This document shows positions 44,211 through 52,808 of a stretch of DNA of 64,000 nucleotides, in pieces. Made by a program: the position numbers and the translations under genes. The DNA comes from an uncultured Bacteroidales bacterium. Lineage in GTDB: Bacteria; Bacteroidota; Bacteroidia; Bacteroidales; P3. The notes below the pieces were generated by a model that had not been told where the DNA came from, did no database searches, and saw only the letters and a list, made by a program, of their open reading frames with translations. The stretch covers positions 1-64,000 of the forward strand of contig CAJOHZ010000021.1 in NCBI GenBank assembly GCA_905234695.1, given 5' to 3'. How positions within the stretch are numbered: the first letter of the stretch is position 1; each line of letters starts with the position of its first letter.

Positions 44211-46076
44211 CTAGTTGGGGATGGTGTAGGTAAGTCCCACGAGGAAGAGTCCTCTGTAGCTGGGATAGTTCTGCCAATAGAAATAACGCTGGAAAAGCAG
44301 GTTGTCGGCTTTCAGGAAGAAGCTGAGGGCTTTGTTATAGCGATACTCCACCTCCAGATTCAGGCCGTAACGCATGGGGAGGTACAGCGTGCTGTCGCTC
44401 CCATCGGCGGCCACCTGGGTGTCGTAAGGTGTGGGGCCCAGCAACTGGAACTCCACACGGCCGATAATCTTGTCGTGGTAGTTCACCGTGGCACTCAGGC
44501 CCGCGTCGAACGAGGGACGGTAATACAGCGGCAACGCCTCACTTTTCCCGCCCACGTTGACGGTGCGCAGGTTGCGGTAGATATAGTAGTTACCCTTGGC
44601 CTCCAGCTGCAGCATCTCGTCGTTCACAAAGAGGAAGCTGCCTCCCACCTTGATGCGGGTCAGGCTGTCGTATACGGGCGTGAAGACGTTCTGCAACTCA
44701 TAGCGGTCGTTCAGCATAAACGACAGGTCGTCGTTCAGCAAGCTGTACATGCCGTACAGGTTCAGGTCCATCTTCTTGCTGAAACTGAAACGGGCCTTGG
44801 CAAAGAAGTCGTAGTGGCTGGTAGCGCGCTGGTCGGCATCGGGAGCCACATAGGGGTTGACCAGCCGGATGGTGTTCCAGCTGTTGGCATCGATATTGCC
44901 CTGTGCGCCGAGACTTACGTTAAGCATGTCCTTCAGCAACGTCTTGCCCACCACCGCGTCGGGATAGACATGTACCTTGCCGCCGTTGGGGAAGTTATAG
45001 GCATCCAGCGCCACCACGGCACCGGCATGTACCTGGAATCCCTGGAAGAGGAAATCGAGGTAGGGATTGGCCTTGTAGAGGTTCAGGTAGTGGCGGCTGC
45101 CCAGCGAAGAGATTCCGGTGCTGTCGTCGCGGTCCAGCAACGCCACCCCCATCAGCGAGTCGGCCCCCAGCGGCAATGCCGTGGGGTTGAACTGCTCGGC
45201 GAAGCCGTTATAGGACAGGTGCAGGTAGGCGATGCCCTTGTACTTCTGGGCGATGCTGAAGCCGTAATGGATATTCCCGTCGAAGCCCACCTCGAACTGG
45301 TTCTGGCTGTAGCTGGCAAACATGTCCCACAGACCCAGATTGGCCTCATAGCCCAAGGCATGGACATCTGTGTTGAGGGTTTTCAGTCCCAAATTCAGCC
45401 CCACAAGGTTGTAGGCGGCGTTGTAGTCGCTCAGCGAGATATCATCGCGCGTGCAGTTCATCACGCTATACAGCGTACTGTCGCTGAAGCCATAATAACG
45501 GGTGAAGTCGTTCTGGTAGCTCAAATCGGCGCTCAGTTGCAGGCGGTGCTTGGTAATCATCTTGCCAAACAGGGCCACCTCGGTGAACGAGAAGGGGGCC
45601 TGTCCGTAATGGGTGGGCGACGGCAGCGAGTCGCTTGCATGGCCGATAGTGCCCCACGAGGAGTGGTGCGTGGCCCTGATACCATAGGTCTTATCCTTGT
45701 CGCGCAGAGAGTTGAAATAGACCTCCGCCAAGGGCGACCAATAGTTTCCGAACCCCAGTTTGAGGTAGTTGTTGTACAGCCGTGTGGCGGGCTCGCCGAT
45801 GATGCGGGCCGCCTTGATGCGCGACGGCACATAGAGCGAGGTCAGGCGACGCGACGAGATGTCGTAGGTGAACGACTTGGGCATGGTCGCCACGGTATCG
45901 GTGATGGCGGGCGCGACATTCACCTTGGGGTTTTCGTCAATCACCGGCCGGTAGCGGCTGGTGACAATGACACGTTCATTATACACATTGCTGTCGGACT
46001 GGGCCCGGCAGACACCCCCCGCCAGCAGCACAGGGCTGGCCAGCAGCAGGGCGACTATCTTGGTGGTATATTTCAT
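44211..46076 (-). CDS. Outer-membrane beta-barrel protein (TonB-receptor-like, no plug)
   Basis: The 621-aa protein has a signal peptide (MKYTTKIVALLLASPVLLAGGVCRAQ). About twenty alternating strands with aromatic girdles follow (YLKLGFGNYWSPLAEVYFNS, HVHALGYEANLGLWDMF-like tracts, VEYRYNKALSFFLKADNLL), ending in FLVGLTYTIPN. The last strands look like those of TonB-dependent receptors, but there is no plug domain or TonB box at the N-terminus. It sits directly downstream of a 1059-aa periplasmic TPR protein, and the pair may work together at the outer membrane. That link is inferred from position only. Confidence 0.7.
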   Translation of the reverse strand: MKYTTKIVALLLASPVLLAGGVCRAQSDSNVYNERVIVTSRYRPVIDENPKVNVAPAITDTVATMPKSFTYDISSRRLTSLYVPSRIKAARIIGEPATRLYNNYLKLGFGNYWSPLAEVYFNSLRDKDKTYGIRATHHSSWGTIGHASDSLPSPTHYGQAPFSFTEVALFGKMITKHRLQLSADLSYQNDFTRYYGFSDSTLYSVMNCTRDDISLSDYNAAYNLVGLNLGLKTLNTDVHALGYEANLGLWDMFASYSQNQFEVGFDGNIHYGFSIAQKYKGIAYLHLSYNGFAEQFNPTALPLGADSLMGVALLDRDDSTGISSLGSRHYLNLYKANPYLDFLFQGFQVHAGAVVALDAYNFPNGGKVHVYPDAVVGKTLLKDMLNVSLGAQGNIDANSWNTIRLVNPYVAPDADQRATSHYDFFAKARFSFSKKMDLNLYGMYSLLNDDLSFMLNDRYELQNVFTPVYDSLTRIKVGGSFLFVNDEMLQLEAKGNYYIYRNLRTVNVGGKSEALPLYYRPSFDAGLSATVNYHDKIIGRVEFQLLGPTPYDTQVAADGSDSTLYLPMRYGLNLEVEYRYNKALSFFLKADNLLFQRYFYWQNYPSYRGLFLVGLTYTIPN

Positions 46077-46130
46077 CGTTGTGTGGATTGTATTGTCAAT
46101 ATAATTGATTCACTCCTTTCGTGCGGCAGG

Positions 46131-49100
46131 CTATTCGGCCACCTCGCCGCCCGTTTCGGGTTCGTTCTCCAGTTCAATGACGACCTCTTCCTCCTCTGGC
46201 GGCTGGGTGGCGCCCTCTTCCTCCAAGATGGCGTTGCGCTTGCTCAAGGCCAGCTGCACCAGGTCGTCGCCATCGTAGTTGTCGATGATGCTCTGCAGCG
46301 TCTGCTTGGCCTGCAGATTGTTGCCGCGGGCATAGAAGATATCGGCCCACAGGATAAACGATTTGGCCAGCCAGTAGTCGCTCACGGGGTCGGCAATCAC
46401 GGCCTCGATGGCACGCTCCGAGCCGGCATAGTCGTGCATGAAATAACGCAGTTCGGCCTGACGGTAGGAGGCCTCGCCGCTGTAGTCGCCGTTGGTAGAG
46501 CTCTTCAACAGGGCATACAGGCTGTCGGCCTGGCGGTAGGTGTTGCTGTCGGCATAGTAGGTGCGCGCCATGCTGACACGCGCTTCATCGCGCAGTTCAT
46601 CGGTAATCTTGCCCTCGCCCAACAGCTGACGGGCAGCGGAGAGGATGCTGTCGCGCTGGCCCAGCCGCACCCAGCTGCGCAGGATACCCACGCGGCCCGA
46701 GAGGCGGTTGTTGTCGTTCTCCGACAGGGAGACCAGCTGGCTGTACAGGTCGAGCGACTTGGTGAAGTTGTTGAGGCTATAGGCGATGTTGGCGGCATTG
46801 TGCAGCGACCGTTCGGTGTAGTCGTTGCGACCCGCGGCGGCCACGGCCTCGTAATGCGGCAGCGCCCGCTCGGTCTGTCCGTTGCGGAACAGGCAATCGG
46901 CGGCATAGTAGTGCGCCTGCAGATGGAAGAGGCCTTCGGGGAACTTGTCGAGGTAGCTCTCAAAGCCCTTGACAGAACTCTCGCAGTCGCCGTTCATATA
47001 CAGGTTCTCGGCGGTCATGTAGGTGGTGCTGTCCTGCTCCACGGTCGAGACGCTGGTCTTGGTGGTGCGCTTGACATAGCTGAAATACTCATCCACACGG
47101 TTCTGGCTGACGTAGATGTTCTTCACCGTGCTCAGCGCGTCACGGGCCTCGTTGGTACCGGCATAGTGGGTCAGCAGGCGGTCGAAGACCTCCAGCGCCT
47201 CGGTGTTGCGGTCGGTGTTGTAGTATACCAGACCGATATTGAGGAGCGCGGTCTTAACCAGCGTGTTTTGGGGGTATTTCTGCAAGAAGTTGTTGAAGTA
47301 CATGAGCGCCATCTCATTGTTGTCGCACACCAGATAGGTGTTGCCCACCTCGAAGAGTGCCTTCGGGGCCAACGGAGAGTCTTTGTACTGTTCGAAAATC
47401 TGGTTGAGATACGACAGCTTCTCGTGGTACTTGCCTGTCGCACCATAGGAGAGTGCCTTCTGGTAGGTGGCATAGTCGGCATCGGCATCTTTCGCGTTAA
47501 TCACATGGTCGTAGTGCTTGATGGCCTCGGCATACTTGCTTTCCAAATAGTAGCAGTCGCCCAAGCGGTTGTACACGTCGTTGACCTGATGGGGGTCGAT
47601 GGAGGCATCGGCCAGGCGCAGGAATATCTTGAAATCATCCGTCGCGTCGGAGATATTATCGCGTTTCATGCAGAGGTAGCCGTGTGTATAGAGGGCTTGG
47701 CGATAATAGGGAGAGACGGTGGCGTTGGTGCTCACCATGAAGCGGTCCAGCGTGGTGCCCGCCACATCATAGTCGCCCATGCGGTAGCGTGCTTCGGCAT
47801 AGAGGTAGTAGGCGTCCGTGGTGTACTTGGGCAGGGCATTGATTTTGGTGGCCTTCTGGAAATAGGCGGCAGCCGATTTCATGTTGCCCGTGTTGAACAC
47901 CTCGATACCGCGGTTGATGACGATACGCTGGTAGGCCTGGTTCAGCATCGGTGAACGGTCGGGAATCTTCTCGATAAGGGTCAGCGCATCCTTGTAGTTA
48001 CGAGTGCTGAAATAGAGAGAGGTCAGAATCTCCTCAATTTCCGTGCGGTGCGAGGTCTTGGGGTACTTCTGCAGATAGTCCTCGAACGAGCGGATGGACT
48101 CGTTGTAGGGGTTGGCGTTCAGTTCGTATGAGAGCTTGGCGTAGTTGAACAACGCATCTTCCTTGATGCGGGGGTCAAAGTCCAGTTTGGAGGCCTGGAG
48201 GAACATGCTGCGGGCCTCGCTCTTGCGGTTCAGCTTGATGTCCACGTCGCCCAGCACATAGAGGGCATGCTGTGCCACACTGTCCTCGCAGGCGGTCTTC
48301 TTGGAGAGGTAGAACTGCGCCGAGTCATACTGGTGCAGCATATAGTAACAATAACCTATCTGATAGTAGCTGTCCTGCGGCGTGCAGAGCATCGGCTCCA
48401 GCTTGATGGTGTTGCTCCGCTTGGCTTTGGGCGAATTGGCCATGACTGCATCGTGTTCCTCATCGCTGGCGCGGTTGCGCATTGCGGCATCATAATAGTC
48501 CAAGGCATCCTTGTAGTCGCCACGGTTGAAATAGACCTCGGCCACCATCTGGCGGATTTCGTTCTTCTTGAAGACATCCTCTTCAACCAACAGCACGGGA
48601 GCCATCTCCAGCAGTTCGTCGTTCTTGCCGAGGTAGTAATAGATGCGGGCGATATACGACGGGACAATCTTGGCAAACTTGCGGTCGCTCTGGAGTTTCT
48701 GGAAGTTGCGCAGCGCCAGGTCGTATTTCCCGTCCATATACTGCAGATGGGCATAGTAGTACAGGGCGGCGTTGGTGTACTTGGACTTGCCGTTGATTTC
48801 CTGGGCGAAATACTTCTTGGCGTCGTCATACTGCTCGTCGCTGAAATAGCAGTAGCCCACCTTGAAGTTATACTCGCTGCGGTGGCCGTACTCCACCTCA
48901 CGTGCCTGCACCTTGACGTAGTATTTCAACGCCTTCTTGTAGTCACCGGCGGCATAGTGGTAGTTGCCCAAGTAGAAATTGGCCATATTGCAGTGTTTGC
49001 TCTGCGGATAGAGTCGCAGGAACTCCTGCAGCCGGAAGTCGGCATCCTTGTTGGTCAACTTCTCGGCACACACCGCACCGTAATAGCAGGCGTCGCCCGC

Positions 49101-49310
49101 CATCTGTTCGTCCACCGACATGCCTTCGGCCGCCAGTTTGTCGAAGAGATTCTGTGCCGAAGCATATTTTTCTTTCTGGTAAAGGTCGAGCGCCTGCCGG
49201 AAAAGGGCCTTCTCCGACTCGCCGGAACTCTTTTTTTGTGCCGCGGCACCCGCCGCCGAGAGCAGCATTATAGCCGCAAGTACAAGAATCTTAACTCTTT
49301 GCATCTGCAT
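46131..49310 (-). CDS. Large exported TPR-repeat protein
   Basis: The 1059-aa protein has a signal peptide (MQMQRVKILVLAAIMLLSAAGAAAQ) and then TPR/Sel1-like repeats along almost its whole length, such as ALFRQALDLYQKEKYASAQNLFDKL, FYLGNYHYAAGDYKKALKYYVKV, ALFNYAKLSYELN and VGNTYLVCDNNEMALMYFNNFLQKYP. The C-terminus is acidic (EEEEVVIELENEPE). Its repeats should form a long superhelical scaffold in the periplasm. It lies 54 bp upstream of the plugless barrel gene and may be an assembly or docking partner for it; this is inference. Confidence 0.85.
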   Translation of the reverse strand: MQMQRVKILVLAAIMLLSAAGAAAQKKSSGESEKALFRQALDLYQKEKYASAQNLFDKLAAEGMSVDEQMAGDACYYGAVCAEKLTNKDADFRLQEFLRLYPQSKHCNMANFYLGNYHYAAGDYKKALKYYVKVQAREVEYGHRSEYNFKVGYCYFSDEQYDDAKKYFAQEINGKSKYTNAALYYYAHLQYMDGKYDLALRNFQKLQSDRKFAKIVPSYIARIYYYLGKNDELLEMAPVLLVEEDVFKKNEIRQMVAEVYFNRGDYKDALDYYDAAMRNRASDEEHDAVMANSPKAKRSNTIKLEPMLCTPQDSYYQIGYCYYMLHQYDSAQFYLSKKTACEDSVAQHALYVLGDVDIKLNRKSEARSMFLQASKLDFDPRIKEDALFNYAKLSYELNANPYNESIRSFEDYLQKYPKTSHRTEIEEILTSLYFSTRNYKDALTLIEKIPDRSPMLNQAYQRIVINRGIEVFNTGNMKSAAAYFQKATKINALPKYTTDAYYLYAEARYRMGDYDVAGTTLDRFMVSTNATVSPYYRQALYTHGYLCMKRDNISDATDDFKIFLRLADASIDPHQVNDVYNRLGDCYYLESKYAEAIKHYDHVINAKDADADYATYQKALSYGATGKYHEKLSYLNQIFEQYKDSPLAPKALFEVGNTYLVCDNNEMALMYFNNFLQKYPQNTLVKTALLNIGLVYYNTDRNTEALEVFDRLLTHYAGTNEARDALSTVKNIYVSQNRVDEYFSYVKRTTKTSVSTVEQDSTTYMTAENLYMNGDCESSVKGFESYLDKFPEGLFHLQAHYYAADCLFRNGQTERALPHYEAVAAAGRNDYTERSLHNAANIAYSLNNFTKSLDLYSQLVSLSENDNNRLSGRVGILRSWVRLGQRDSILSAARQLLGEGKITDELRDEARVSMARTYYADSNTYRQADSLYALLKSSTNGDYSGEASYRQAELRYFMHDYAGSERAIEAVIADPVSDYWLAKSFILWADIFYARGNNLQAKQTLQSIIDNYDGDDLVQLALSKRNAILEEEGATQPPEEEEVVIELENEPETGGEVAE

Positions 49311-49469
49311 GGATATAGTATTTTCAAAGTATAAAATTACAACTTAAAAACGATACTACACCCCTGCCCCACAATATTTTATCAACAAGAGCCTGTTAGG
49401 ACGGGCTCTTTACGTTGGCCTTAACACTGGTTTTGCGTTTCGGTTTTAACTTCCGTTCCGCTCACCAAA

Positions 49470-49631
49470 CTACAAATCATTGTTGTACTGCACCGCTGCC
49501 TGGTAGTCTTCCTCGGTGATTGTCAAAGTCAGGCGGGTACTATAGATTTCTTGGACTTGAGGAATTATATTATTCGTTCAACGGCGATATTCCTTTTTGG
49601 AGATTTCCTCTTTCTCAAACAGTTCATCCAT
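49470..49631 (-). pseudogene. Decayed small ORF with internal TGA
   Basis: On minus, from ATG at 49631, the frame reads MDELFEKEEISKKEYRR, then TGA, then TNNIIPQVQEIYSTRLTLTITEEDYQAAVQYNNDL and TAG. One in-frame stop divides an otherwise protein-like 53-codon stretch. It lies next to MITE copy 2. Family is not recognised. A hairpin at 49387-49410 (AAGAGCC/GGCTCTT) follows it. The rest of 49311-49650 shows nothing else I can support. Confidence 0.35.
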
Positions 49632-49650
49632 TCTTGTTCGAGATAACTTA

Positions 49651-49801
49651 GAAACTGTTTAAATTTAATTGATGGAATTTGTTATACAGCAAAGCGAGCA
49701 GATTTTTCTTCTTTTTGAGGGAGCAATGGGGGTCCATTGTAACCGAAAAGATGCCGTTTTGATGCTTTAAGAAAAACATTGGATTAATTTTAAACAGTTT
49801 C
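49651..49801 (+). mobile_element. MITE copy 2 (151 bp)
   Basis: GAAACTGTTTAAATTTAATT at the left and TTTTAAACAGTTTC at the right form imperfect inverted termini, flanked by TTA (49648-49650 and 49802-49804). The right TTA is the complement of the TAA stop codon of the 49802-51268 gene. Compared with copy 1 it lacks an AGGAGGGAAA segment. The middle contains a small hairpin CAATGG/CCATTG. It has no ORF of note. Confidence 0.88.
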
Positions 49802-51268
49802 TTAATGGAGGAGGAAGAAGGGTTTGGATTCCTCTTCCTGTTTCTGCATCCAGGGGGCCTGCAGCAAGAAACCCGTGGCCGGCGCGGGGGTGACGGTGTA
49901 CTGCAGCTGCCCGTCGGGGTTGATGAGGATGAAATGAGGGTACGACACCACCTGGTAGTGTTCCAACAGCTTGTAGTTGCCATCGAAATGCAGCCATGTC
50001 CAACTGCACCGACGGCCCCGCTTGCTGTTGCGCAGGAAGTTGTACATCTTCTGAAACTCCCTGTCACAGTCGATGGTGATGAATTCGACATTGTCGTTCT
50101 TAGCGTAAATGCTGTCCTTGAAATGCGAGAGGGTCTCGATTTCGGCCAAACAGCTGGGATCGCCCACACGGACGAAGGAGAGGTAAACCCACTTGCCCTT
50201 CAGACTGTCGAGCGAGACGGGCTGCCGGTCGATGTCGGGCAGGGTGAACGACGGCACCTCGGAGCCGCTAGTACCCTGACGCAGATGTGCGGACATGCGT
50301 TGGGCCAACTGGCGGTGCTCGGGAAACTTGCTGCGGGCACCGAGGAGGTCTATCATCTGCACCACCTTGTCTCCCTCGTAATAGCGGGTGTCGTAGTAGG
50401 CCTCCTGCAATCCTTCGAGGGCAGCGAGTTCGCGCACCTGCTCATGGCGTAGCAGCGAGTCGGTACCCAGCGAGTCGAGCAGCACGTCGAGTTTCAACTC
50501 GTTGACCATTCGGGCCAACTGTTTGATGGGAATCTTGGCGGTACCGTTGGAGACGGCGCCGGCGAAAAGGGTGGTGAAAAACGACATATAGTTCTCGTCG
50601 TAATACAGGATGGGCTGCCCCTTGACGAGGCGGTTGGCCAGATGGCGACGCGACTCGAACTGGAGGCTATACTTCAACTCGGCGAGTTTATAGGTCTTAT
50701 AGCGGTTGAAGAAGCGGTTGTCGGTATCGGGATTGAGGCGTGCCACCTCGGCCTCCAAACTGTCGAAATAACGGCGCTGGGGGCGGAAACGGCTGTCGAA
50801 ATAGAAACGGTGGCTGTCGATATAGTTCGCCACGGTGGCCTCGAAGTCGGAGATAAGGCCGTTGAGCTCGCCCTCGGGCATACCGATGAATTCAAGCGGC
50901 AGCGCCACGGGGTCGAGGAAGATATTCTTCTTCTCGTTGATGTCCCAGTCGAAGGTGGGGACGTAGACTTCGTACTCACGACCGGGCTCGACATAGAACG
51001 ACTGACTGTAATCCTCAATCTGGAGGAACATCAGCGTGGGGTAGTTGGAATAGCCATGGAGTTCGAAGTGGCGGTTCTCGGCGATGACAGCGCGGTCCAC
51101 CAGTTCCTCGACACGGGTGAGCATGTCGCTGTAACGGTACAACTCGACGGTCTTGCCGGCACCGCCCTCCACCTCGCCGCGGATAGTGATATTGACCTGC
51201 GCAGAGAGAGAGAATCCCAGTGTCCAAAGGCAGGAACCCAGAAGTAAGAAGAAGTGTAGTTTTCTCAT
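49802..51268 (-). CDS. Exported thioredoxin-fold protein (TlpA/AhpC-like) lacking CxxC
   Basis: The 488-aa protein has a signal peptide (MRKLHFFLLLGSCLWTLGFSLSAQ). Residues ~25-330 form a DUF4369/TlpA-N-like region (beta-rich, then helical). Residues ~340-470 are a redoxin fold: PSFTLPDIDRQPVSLDSLKGKWVYLSFVRVGDPSCLAE, then FITIDCDREFQKMYNFL and VVSYPHFILINPDGQL. The expected CxxC is replaced by GDPSC, leaving one cysteine, so disulfide exchange is doubtful. The gene is flanked by two near-identical MITEs, and the TAA stop coincides with a MITE target duplication. Confidence 0.75.
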   Translation of the reverse strand: MRKLHFFLLLGSCLWTLGFSLSAQVNITIRGEVEGGAGKTVELYRYSDMLTRVEELVDRAVIAENRHFELHGYSNYPTLMFLQIEDYSQSFYVEPGREYEVYVPTFDWDINEKKNIFLDPVALPLEFIGMPEGELNGLISDFEATVANYIDSHRFYFDSRFRPQRRYFDSLEAEVARLNPDTDNRFFNRYKTYKLAELKYSLQFESRRHLANRLVKGQPILYYDENYMSFFTTLFAGAVSNGTAKIPIKQLARMVNELKLDVLLDSLGTDSLLRHEQVRELAALEGLQEAYYDTRYYEGDKVVQMIDLLGARSKFPEHRQLAQRMSAHLRQGTSGSEVPSFTLPDIDRQPVSLDSLKGKWVYLSFVRVGDPSCLAEIETLSHFKDSIYAKNDNVEFITIDCDREFQKMYNFLRNSKRGRRCSWTWLHFDGNYKLLEHYQVVSYPHFILINPDGQLQYTVTPAPATGFLLQAPWMQKQEEESKPFFLLH

Positions 51269-51280
51269 TTCGACTTTTAA

Positions 51281-51434
51281 GAAACTGTTTTAATTTAATT
51301 GATGGAATTTGTTATACAGCAAAGCGAGCAGATTTTTCTTCTTTTTGAGGGAGCAATGGGGGTCCATTGTAACCGAAAAAAGGAGGGAAATTTGACGCTT
51401 TAAGAAAAACATTGGATTAATTTTAAACAGTTTC
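51281..51434 (+). mobile_element. MITE copy 3 (154 bp)
   Basis: It begins GAAACTGTTTTAATTTAATT and ends TTTTAAACAGTTTC, flanked by TAA at 51278-51280 and 51435-51437. It has the same orientation as copy 2 and near-identical left and right parts, differing mainly by AAAGGAGGGAAATTTGACGC in the middle. It lies between the start of the thioredoxin-fold gene and the end of the Omp85-like gene, 3 bp after the latter's stop codon. Confidence 0.88.
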
Positions 51435-51437
51435 TAA

Positions 51438-52808
51438 CTAGAACATGTAGCCCATTTTGACGTACAGGTTGCTGAACTTGCCGTTGTCCTGCTTGTCGAA
51501 GGCGGTGGCCCAGTCGACGGAGAGGACGAAGTTGTCGTTCATGGCCACTTTGAGACCGCAGCCGCCGGAGAGGTGCAGGGCATGCAGGCGGGAGTTGTCA
51601 TAAAGCGAGGGACTTTCCGCAAGGACGTCGGTGTACGTGATAAGATATTCCGCCCGCTGCGGGTCGGCGTACACATCATCGTAGGGCTGCACCACCATGC
51701 CGGCATCCACAAAGGGATTCAGGCCGATATAGAAGAGGTTCTTGCCGATATTGAAATGGGCCACCTGCACACGGAATTCCACGTTGGCGAAGGCCACGCC
51801 ACGGGCCAGGATGCGGTTGCGCATGATGCCGCGGATGGAGTTGCCGCCGCCCAGTCCCTCATAGACCACCCGCTGCATGTAGAGCTGGTTGAGGTAGGTG
51901 TTGAGGTAGAAAGGGCTTTCGCCAGCCACGTTGAGCTGGGTGCCCAGTCGATAGGCGAAGGTGAGCCGTTGGGGCAGCAACTGGATATATTGCCGCCAGG
52001 CGGCGTTGAATTTCAAGTCGTTGTACTCGGCCATATCACCCAGTCCTGCATAGTAGGTAAGGAACGCATCGGCATGGATTCCCCTGCGGGGGTTCTGCTG
52101 ACGGTCGCGGGTGTCGAAGGTGAGACCGCCATGCAGGTAGGGATGGGTGCCTCCATTGGCCTCACCCGCCTTGATATAGCCCAAAGAGACATACTGGTCA
52201 AAGAGGGTCGTGGTGTCGGGCAGGTGTTTGCTCTCGTCCTTGGTATAGGAGTTGAGGCGCTCGACATCGACGGAGCCAACGGAATAATGCAGCACGCCCA
52301 CGCCGGCATTCCAGTACCACGGGCTGGAGAGCTCGCCCTGGAGGTCGGCGCTGAAACGGAACATATCGCGGCGGTACTTGTAGTAGGCACGCGAGATATA
52401 ATCCGGGTCGTCTTGGGTGGAATAGGCGGAATTGTAGGCTGACTGATAGCCGTTGAAGCCATAGAAGTCGCACATGAGGTCGGGCAGATAGGACATATCG
52501 ACACTCAACCGATGGCCGGGAATGAGGTAGCGCGAGTCGTACGACAGGCGGAAAAGGCCATAGTGTTTGGTGGTGTAGGCGGCTTCGGCATAGATGGAAT
52601 GGAGATACTCAGGATAGGTGGAGCCATCGCCGAAATAGTAGATATTGGTAAGCGCCCCGAGTTGAAGACCCAGATCGGCATCGTAGGCCACACTGGGAAG
52701 CACGCCGAAGGTCCACCCCTGGCGCACCTTGCGGGTGGTGTCGGCACCCTCTTGGGCATAGAGCGACGGCACAGCCGCCAACAGAAGAAGTAAAGTTAGT
52801 TTTTTCAT
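51438..52808 (-). CDS. Omp85/BamA-like outer-membrane barrel without POTRA domains
   Basis: The 456-aa protein has a signal peptide (MKKLTLLLLLAAVPSLYAQ) and goes almost directly into a barrel: WTFGVLPSVAYDADLGLQLGAL, LTFDTRDRQQNPRRGIHADAFLTYY, LGGGNSIRGIMRNRILARGVAFANVEFRVQVAHFN (the GxxSxRG-type motif of Omp85 barrels) and the terminal NLYVKMGYMF ending in Phe. There are no POTRA repeats. Such short Omp85 relatives are thought to act in lipid or protein transfer or as surface antigens. It is coupled by a 4-bp overlap to the upstream GltS-like gene. Confidence 0.8.
   Translation of the reverse strand: MKKLTLLLLLAAVPSLYAQEGADTTRKVRQGWTFGVLPSVAYDADLGLQLGALTNIYYFGDGSTYPEYLHSIYAEAAYTTKHYGLFRLSYDSRYLIPGHRLSVDMSYLPDLMCDFYGFNGYQSAYNSAYSTQDDPDYISRAYYKYRRDMFRFSADLQGELSSPWYWNAGVGVLHYSVGSVDVERLNSYTKDESKHLPDTTTLFDQYVSLGYIKAGEANGGTHPYLHGGLTFDTRDRQQNPRRGIHADAFLTYYAGLGDMAEYNDLKFNAAWRQYIQLLPQRLTFAYRLGTQLNVAGESPFYLNTYLNQLYMQRVVYEGLGGGNSIRGIMRNRILARGVAFANVEFRVQVAHFNIGKNLFYIGLNPFVDAGMVVQPYDDVYADPQRAEYLITYTDVLAESPSLYDNSRLHALHLSGGCGLKVAMNDNFVLSVDWATAFDKQDNGKFSNLYVKMGYMF

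Noticed and set aside
44475-47954. 1159-aa plus-strand ORF
   Set aside because: It covers two strong minus-strand genes (barrel and TPR) whose signal peptides and repeats are clear; its own sequence is Val/Gly/His-rich with no domain.
48267-49334. 355-aa plus-strand ORF
   Set aside because: It is antisense to the N-terminal TPR repeats and signal peptide of the 46131-49310 gene.
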